A stretch of DNA of 64,000 bases, from contig CM019064.1 in NCBI GenBank assembly GCA_009667805.1, positions 379,995,120-380,059,119 of the forward strand, read 5' to 3'. Below, in pieces: positions 56,983 to 64,000 of the stretch; the stretch's first letter is position 1; each line of letters begins with the position of its first letter. The DNA is from Leptobrachium leishanense. Its lineage: Eukaryota; Chordata; Amphibia; Anura; Megophryidae. A model generated the notes under the pieces. It did no database searches. It was not told the origin of the DNA and was given only the letters and a program-made list of their open reading frames with translations. The translations under genes and the position numbers were made by a program.

Positions 56983-57910
56983 ATGTATATGTGAAGTAAT
57001 GAACCTATGCTGCTGTAAAGGATGAATGATATAAAAAATGAGTAAAGTCCTGCCTTTTATTCATATTTGATTGAAGTTACTGTCTGAAAGAGAATAATAT
57101 GCTAGAAAAAACAAGGTATGATTTGTATTGGTACCTGAAAAGCAGCTTTCACATAAGCGTTTGAAATGGTTCAGCACTGAAACAGTTAAGGAGGACCATT
57201 TAGGTATAGATATATATATTATTATTTTTCTTAAATTTATATATGTAGTGAGTGTGAGAATGGCAGATAACTAAACAGATATGCAGTAAAAAGCTAAAAT
57301 AAAGCAAGATGTAAGAAATAGAAATGTCTCTTTCTTACATCTTTAGCCCATGTGTCACATAGATTATGCAAATGAAAGGGTGTTCAGATTCATCTATTTC
57401 TTAAAAATCTCATTTTCATTCTAGATTATGCAGTAATCAAGCTGCTTTGCTCCACTGGGTGTACGATACCCATCCTTAAAATGCTGAATCAGTCTCCACC
57501 TATGGAGCGATTTCCTTGGCACTGCAGATTGCCGACTCAGCAATGTCTGATTGTTTTGAGCTATAAAAAAATGATGATCATGAGCAGGATAAACTCAGAC
57601 CGATTTTCATTATTATTTCCTCCAGCACCTGTGATTTGCATCAAGAGCTTTAATCCATTCGACCCAAACTGGCTTTATTAAAAGTGAGGCAGAAATCAAA
57701 GTAGTGGGGTAATCCAATGTTATGATTATCAAATTCTACTTATTAGATGTATGCTTTAAATATTATTTTACTCTACTAGATTTAGTAAAGGTTTAGAAAA
57801 CACCTTTACTGACACACCTTAGTTTGACCAATGTTGAGGGACCTATTGACGTTGGAGGAGTAATCTGCAAGAGCTCGCTCACACAGCTCCCTCTCCCAAT
57901 AAACTAGTAC
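56983..57910. other. No gene seen
   Basis: AT-rich, apparently low-copy. Confidence 0.4.
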
Positions 57911-57918
57911 TGCTAGAG

Positions 57919-58053
57919 CAGGGGTCTCAAACTCACGGCCCCCCAGATGTTTTTGTCTACCAGTCCCAGAATGCTTTGAATGCAATAGATGGCCAGGGAA
58001 TCATGGGAGTTGTAGTTCAGAAACATCAGGAGGGCCAGAGTTCGAGACCCCTG
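57919..58053. mobile_element. Small hAT MITE, 135 bp
   Basis: Ends CAGGGGTCTCAAACTC and GAGTTCGAGACCCCTG, with a perfect 8-bp duplication TGCTAGAG (57911-57918 and 58054-58061). Internally it also folds (GGCCCCCCAGATGTTTT with AAACATCAGGAGGGCC). Confidence 0.9.
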
Positions 58054-58172
58054 TGCTAGAGGCTTACCACTGCTATTCCTGCTATGTGCAAAGCCACGTC
58101 CTACTACCAAGAATGCTGACAATCAAAAGGACTCCACTTAGCGTTACCACAGCAGCTGCATAAGACCTAGTA

Positions 58173-58351
58173 GAGTGTTCCCCATCCCTGTCCTCATCGA
58201 GCACTAAACAGGTTTGCCAGATATGTGAAGCTCAGCACAGGTGATATGATTTGCTGCTCAGTGATTGCAGGATTCAGTCTGCATTTCTCCAAGCTGATCT
58301 GCAAAATCTGGCCTGTTAGTGCTCCCCGAGGACCAGAGATGGGAAACACTG
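58173..58351. mobile_element. hAT-like MITE, AGTGTTYCCCATC ends
   Basis: GAGTGTTCCCCATCCCTG, then GAGCACTAA, at the left; CTGTTAGTGCTCCCCGAGGA, then GATGGGAAACACTG, at the right. Inverted over about 45 bases with gaps. No 8-bp duplication could be confirmed. Confidence 0.65.
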
Positions 58352-59008
58352 ATCAAGTTGATGAAAGAAGCTGCAGCGGAATATGTTGGGGACTATATGA
58401 TATCAGTGACCTTCAAGTTAAATTATCAGAAGATGGTGGTCCACAAGAGGATATCAGGGGAGTATAAATGTGATTGGTTGTAAAATGATTTTTCTTTCAT
58501 GAGGACCCACAGAAATTACCAATCCTCATCCAATTGTAATCACTTGTCTTGGAATACTGTCCATAATTTGTAGGACTCTGTTATCGATTGTGATGCTACC
58601 TTCTTGGCCAGGAAGTATGTCAAACAAGACGCCACAGGAGTATAGATGGCAGAAATGCCAAGGGTAATATTCTGAGTCAGAAGTAAACGTATTCAAGAGA
58701 CTGGTAAATGGGCCAACGCCATTAAAGTCTATGGAACTGGTAAAATTACCAGAACCTTGGTTAAAATTACACCTGACTCAGAATATATTTGATTTTGTAT
58801 GTTACCTGTCACTTCATAAAGGCTTTTTGACATTACTATCTTGTGTATATATACATGTACTGAAAGCCCAATACCATGTGAAACTTTGACCTTATAGCTT
58901 ATAGCAAGCCCACTTCCCTGCAAAATAAATCCAATTACACTTTGGACTTGGCCTTAAAGTAGGCTTGCCTCCAGCTTTCTTGATAACCAATATAAATGGA
59001 CACTCTAG
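58352..59008. other. No gene seen
   Basis: No coding or repeat content recognised. Confidence 0.4.
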
Positions 59009-59260
59009 AGGGCTTATTCAGAGAGCACCGAAATTTCACCGAGACTGCTAAACACAGCCGACGGTCTGCCGAACGCTGAATCGCTGAATGCAGCCAACTA
59101 TCTGCCAAACAAGCAGCCGAATGCAGCCGCAAACTGCCAAACGAAGCTGATGATGCGCTGAACAGACCTCCAAATGCCAACCATCAGCTGCCGAAAAAAG
59201 CCGAACTGAGGGTAAAGAAAAAAAGGCATTTTTAAAAAAAGGCGTTTAAAAAAAAAAAAT
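59009..59260 (+). mobile_element. Truncated MITE, AGGGNTTATTC group
   Basis: Left end AGAGGGCTTATTCAGAGAGC, then a stretch rich in GCCGAA/CTGCCAAACG, ending in A and AAAAAGGC runs. No right terminus. Confidence 0.5.
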
Positions 59261-59644
59261 GCTCAGGATGCATTTGAATCAGGCACAGAAGCACAATTTT
59301 GCATTATGCAGCACTCTCATAAAGAAAGCAAGGATTCTGATGGAATCAGGTTACAAAGAGGCTCAATAAATTTACTGTCAGGAGATGACCTCATCTTCTG
59401 CACACTGCAAATAAAAAGCATATTAAAATCAAAACCTATGCCTAAGGCAAATGCAAACATACAGTGGAAAGCCAGAGCTCAAAAAAGCTTCGGCATGACA
59501 AAAAAAGGGCAAAGTAATACGTGGTATTTGGCAATGGCGACACCTTCAAGAACAGAGCAAAAAGGAAAAAGCCAAGCAATAATTTCTACCATGCAATTAA
59601 TTTACATTTTTTCTTTTCAAAATGTGTCGTAGCCCAGAGATTTA

Positions 59645-60345
59645 CAGGGTTACTCAGAGAACTTCAGTGCTCTTTCTTTCCTTGCACTTCGGGGAATCAA
59701 ATTCCCTGACCCTGCGGTGAATTCAGCATTCACCTCAGGGGCCTCTCAAGTGCAGGGAAAATCCACCGAACACATCCGAAAGTCCGCCGCATCGAACGAT
59801 AACAGAATGCATCCGACAAAAGCTGACGATCCACCGCAAAACTGACAAAAAAACCTTAACACATCCGAAAAAAGCCAACGATCCACCGAACAGACGCTGA
59901 CCAGCCCCCGGAAAAAAATGACAAGCTGACGAACAGGGTTAAAAAAAATAATAACAAATCGACTGCAACTTTTCAAATTTGAAACGAAATGAAAATGCCT
60001 GGAATTAACATATAAGGTCCTATGAATAATAATAAAAAGGGCTGTTGAAGGAAAAAAAAAAAACACTATTTAAAAAATTCTGAAAAAGAATTTGCTGAAA
60101 AAATCCCAGAAAAATGCCTAAAAAATCCTAAAACAAAAATAGAGACTTTTTGCTGCAAATTAAAAGAATAAACTGTTTAATAAGTATTAGATACAAACGA
60201 AAATATTTTTAACATTGAAAACTATGGGATTCACCTGATTAAACCTGCCGAATGAAACCACCGAGAATCAGGGCATTTCACTGACATTTCACTGCTGTTT
60301 GGTGTTCTGTGAATAGATTAACCATTGCTTCTCTATAAAAAAGTT
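59645..60345 (+). mobile_element. Truncated MITE, CAGGGTTATTC group
   Basis: Left end CAGGGTTACTCAGAGAAC. The interior is similar to the 880-bp copies (AATAAAAAGGGCTGTTGA, then GAGACTTTTTGCTGCA, then CATTGAAAACTATGGGATTC). The right end is missing. About 59270-59640 upstream has no recognised content. Confidence 0.6.
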
Positions 60346-60460
60346 GAAGGAAAAAAAAGAGATTAAAGTGCAGCGGGTGCACAATTGTTTCGAGAAAACA
60401 AACACAACAAACTTGGACTGGGTACTCTAATGTTACACATTGAAAACTATTTTAAACATA

Positions 60461-60640
60461 GAAAAATGTCGGCAGATAAGAACCTTTCGGCCCATCTAGT
60501 CTGCCCAATTACATGGATACTTTACCTGGATTTATCTTTTGTTTAGGATAGCCTTATGCCTATCCCATGCCTGCTTAAATTCAATTACTGTTTAGCCTCT
60601 ACCACTTCCATGTATCCATCACCCCAGATTTTATCGGCGA
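60461..60640 (+). repeat. Dispersed repeat, TCTAGTCTGCCCA type, copy 2
   Basis: Nearly identical over about 140 bases to 55758-55900. Just downstream (60680-60770) GGCCGAAACGTTGCTG is followed by GAAATAAAG, a relative of the hammerhead-type repeats. Confidence 0.6.
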
Positions 60641-61137
60641 TTATATAAATATTTTGGCTCTCAAGCAGTGTTTCTTAAGCTTTCTCTAGGCCGAAACGTT
60701 GCTGTAAAATATTTTTCATAGTGACTTTCGGGTGGAACATTTTTTATGTTTGTTTTCATTGAAATAAAGAAAAAATACTGCTATATAGCTTTAGTTCTAA
60801 GAGGTTAGTGATCAGCCTTTATTAGTCATTAAAGAAATATCTCAAGTACGTGCTTTATAAGATATATGTTAACAAATTGTAATATATAGATTATGTATGG
60901 ACTGTAATCAGATATTTTCAAGTTTCAGACAGACTGGTCTCTAATTATGTACAAAATGTGCAGTGTACATAACATACCGCAAGGATAATATCTACTAACC
61001 TCCAGCTTTATTCTAGAAATATTTGAAGAATGTTTTGCATGTTATAAAATATTTAAAGGTATTTTTCTTTACTAGCATTTACCTCTTTCCCTGAGGTTGG
61101 ACTTTTTGCAAAGGTTTCAGAATGGTACCAGTAAGCA

Positions 61138-61183
<46 letters not shown>

Positions 61184-61390
61184 AGAAATATCACTCATGC
61201 TCATAATCCAATAATCCTACATAAAGAGAGAGTTTTAATCTATTTAAATGACCATTGAAGTAATAAGCCCACCGCCACGCCAAGGCATTTATAATATAAA
61301 CCAGTAGGGTCCACATACATTCGGTTACACTCCTTAATTGCCTTCGTGCAAACATTTAGCCAGTTTCATAAAAGAATATAATGTTGCATT
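60641..61390. other. No gene seen; long TA microsatellite
   Basis: TA repeat of about 38 bases at 61143-61180. The rest is AT-rich. Confidence 0.5.
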
Positions 61391-62160
61391 CATGCAAAGT
61401 CTTTGTTTGGATAAATTTAAGTTTATTGTGAAGAAGGTCAATGTTTCATTCCTACTGCACCTTCCTCAGGACGCTGAAGGTGTGTCTTAAGGAAAGTCCA
61501 TGTAGGACTGACACACTGATCTTCTTCACAATAAATTTAAAGGGGCATTCTACTGAAAAAATGCACCTCCTTTTTATACCCCTAAATAATTATTTTTTAT
61601 TTAATAAATAATTTTTTACTCTGTAGCTTATTTTCAGTGAAAATATTCACCTTCTCTCCATCAGCACATATTGCTTCTCCCCTTCAGCTAAGGGCTTCCA
61701 AAAAGTCCCTGCAACTCTCTATTGCAACTTGGGTATGTAAGCGACTTGCGCTGTGTAGGATGTACAAATTGTGCATCACATAGGACATACTTTTTGTACG
61801 TAAGTTCCGTAGCACCAGCACAGAACCAATCCATCATCTTCTGTCTCCCAGGATGCTCACTACTGCCGACGGTCAGAGACAGGATGATGACATCACACTG
61901 GTGACATCATTGGTGACTGATTTGGTGATCAGCAGCTGGGAAATTAAAAATCTAAACTGCCTGATCACACTTGTGTGGATGGAGGAAACTCCTCCACTTT
62001 AAAGCAGAATATCTGGAGAACAGAGCAGGAGGGAGGGAGAAGGAAGGGGACGGTCCACATAGCCTGACCACCTTCAAAAGCTAAAGTGGTCGGGGTGTAT
62101 AGAGTGTCCCCTTACGTTTATTCAAGTAAAGACTTTGTGGGCTGCTGTTTAATTCATTGG
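61391..62160. repeat. Inverted repeat with hammerhead-like centre, split by a MITE
   Basis: CAAAGTCTTTGTTTGGATAA and TAAATTTAAGTTTATTGTG on the left are complementary to CACAATAAATTTA and TTATTCAAGTAAAGACTTTG on the right. The minus strand at 61445-61469 reads CTGAGGA (61463-61469), a poor stem, then GAAACATTGAC. The motif is too eroded to call a ribozyme. A TTAA element is inserted in the right arm. Confidence 0.55.
61541..62112. mobile_element. TTAA-flanked MITE, AGGGGCATTCTACTG end
   Basis: TTAA at 61537-61540; the right side reads TTAC (one change). Ends AGGGGCATTCTACTG and ATAGAGTGTCCCCT. Relative of 39633-40079. It splits the inverted repeat at 61391-62160. Confidence 0.68.
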
Positions 62161-62929
62161 ATTATGTTTTTGATATGGTGGAGATGATCAGTCATACTGT
62201 TCATGCTGACAATGAGTGCAACTTTATATGTAGGCCGTGTCCACAAGACATTTAAAACCACTTTCACCTCCCGAGACACAAGTATGGAGAAACTCAATCA
62301 AAGAAGCATTGTGCATGGAATTTTACCAAGAATACGTAATGATCATCCTTTCTAAGAATTGTTTACTATGTCTGGAGCCATGCTTCATCATCCTGACAGA
62401 ACATCATGTCCATGTTGACATTTTCTGTAACCCACCCACTCGGTGCCCTTCAACGTGTCAGGCTGATATTAGAAGCTTTAGTATAAAATTGCTTGACAGG
62501 GTCTTAATTAGAACCTGAAGTGTTTATTTCACCTCCAAGATTTACAGGCTTGAGTTAGCAATGTGAAGGTCACAATTTCAAAACATATTTTAAAGGGAAA
62601 ATACAGCTGGGATTTGACTTGATTGTGTACATATGAGTATTTGAAACAAAAACATAACCTTTTTTGTCAAAGGTGATGGATTCACATATAGCTTCTGTCC
62701 TAAAAAACAAAACTAACAACAGCTATCAGAGATTAGCCTCCTGGTCTATTAAGTGTATGTAAAAACAGGTCGTTATATATTCTTTATGCAATAAGTCAAC
62801 TCATGTTTTTTTTTATTTCTTTAGTTAGAATTTTTATATATTGCAGCAAGTCGGTAGATAATGCCATAAGCATGAAACAGTGGGTAATACATGTCTGACA
62901 GGTATTATCAGTAAGCCAGAATCAGCCAT
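62161..62929. other. No gene seen
   Basis: No credible coding region. Confidence 0.4.
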
Positions 62930-64000
62930 TAATTATAAACACACTGTAATAAAAGTCAGAGGGCACATCTTTAGGAGAAAAGCTATAAATTAAATAAAAG
63001 TCTGCAAAATGATTTCCAAAAGATGTGTCGAAGAAGTGATAACATTCCACATGTGCAGAAAAAGGAAAAGCAAACATGTTTAGTATATTCTCATGGGTAA
63101 GCAACCGATACCGAACGTCCTTAGCCCTCAGAGGCTCAATCACTTCTTCGAATCTCTGCCATCGGTGTTAGTAAAGGTAATTAATATAGTAGCAAAGTTA
63201 CTGATTGAAAGGCATCAACACTTCGGGCAGCAGGCATAGACAGGATCCTCAACTTTGACAACACCCTTCACAATGACATACACAACACTCAGGTGCATGA
63301 CTTTCTTATGTGCGCCGCTGACCCAAATACATCAGATTCACCAGCTTACTGCCATAAGAGCTGGTTTATATACGAAAAAACATCACGTGAAGGGACTGTT
63401 CCAGGAATCCCTATAATTCGTATGTTATATGTCTGTGGAGAGCCTCTATGGTCTCCATATTCCTGGATAGGTGATCCATTTGGGTTTGAAGGGCATCTAT
63501 TTGAGTGGAAAGGTGAGGCTGCTTTGCTTCGATTCCGTCACTCTGCTCTTGTACCACTGTCATTTGATTTTGTACAGTGACCACCTCAGCTCATATCCCT
63601 GCAAACTCATTCTGCCAAAGTGCAAGCTTCATAGCAAAAATGCGTTGTATCTCTTGTTAGGTTGATGGCAGATAATCATCACTGGCTTACTTCCATTTTG
63701 CAGCCACTGAAGAGAGTGCAGAGGTAGTACAGCAGTCATCAAGAGTGTCGAAGGCCTCAGATCTTTCCTCATGCGGAACCCTTGCTATCCAGCACAAGAG
63801 TCTCAGGAGCAGGCACTTATTTTTGCAGCAAATGCGTAACATCCTTCTCCAAGGTACTGGATCCAGGAAAGAAAGGGGATGGAGAGACATACAGTGGCAC
63901 TGCAGGGTCCTCTCCATGGAGATGCAGATGTCCTGATGGCAAGGGCCCTCCATGTGCTAGGAAAAGCTTCAAAATTCTTCATCTTCGTTGGATGTCTCAA
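62930..64000 (-). pseudogene. L1-type (Tx1-like) LINE ORF1 remnant
   Basis: Minus strand, reading from the window edge. A coiled-coil-like stretch near 63500-63460 gives QIDALQTQMDHLSRNMETIE. It is followed, after a shift, by RHNIRIIGIPG (about 63440), which matches the start of the L1 ORF1 RNA-binding domain. A later part (about 63140-63050) gives PLRAKDVRYRLLTHENI, like the ORF1 C-terminal domain. Stops and shifts break it throughout. It runs off the window, so its 5' limit is unknown. This is a family-level guess from short motifs. Confidence 0.5.

Noticed and set aside
58360..58390. TTGATGAAAGAAGCTGCAGC then GGAA, hammerhead-like on first look
   Set aside because: The core is wrong (TTGATGA), there is no GAAA and the stem is poor.

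Overview
This 64-kb window looks like vertebrate intergenic or intronic DNA, most likely from an amphibian and probably a frog or toad. The background is AT-rich and packed with DNA transposons, and I found no cellular gene and no convincing host exon. The organism call is inference. It rests on the mix of Tc1, hAT, TTAA-type, 3-bp-duplication (PIF/Harbinger-like) and L2-type elements, and on a TTAA/CCCTGGCGG repeat and type I hammerhead ribozymes that I associate with amphibian genomes. Every long open frame belongs to a mobile element.

Layout. 0-10 kb: a 3-bp-duplication MITE with perfect terminal hairpins, a related element, and two Tc1-type transposons (4738-7285, split by an unknown insert; 8098-9639). 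10-16 kb: LINE 3' ends, a TTAA element, a block of palindromic repeats with a consensus-matching hammerhead ribozyme (12629-12678, minus) and a second one (13978-14028, minus), then a third Tc1-type element. 16-20 kb: a hAT element with 8-bp duplications holding two nested elements, a third hammerhead-like motif and a small TTAA element. 20.5-28 kb: a TTAA element split by a 6.7-kb hAT element that carries a broken BED-finger transposase and tandem arrays on both sides of it. 28-43 kb: many MITEs and a fourth hammerhead-like motif (41355-41400). 43-49 kb: a 5'-truncated L2-type LINE with a 508-codon open reverse-transcriptase frame, and a fold-back element that took a LINE insertion, which was itself split by a MITE. 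49-64 kb: CpG-rich MITEs, a tRNA-derived SINE whose 3' tail matches the local LINE, small hAT MITEs, and an eroded L1-type ORF1 at the right edge.

How the parts relate. The window is a stratigraphic record: target duplications order several nested insertions. The LINE and the SINE share a tail, which fits LINE machinery mobilising the SINE. The most notable layer is a set of short hairpin motifs with hammerhead cores whose helix sequences differ but stay complementary. One meets the whole type I consensus. They sit in or near inverted, often palindromic repeats, several with AATAAA or TTTATT signals.
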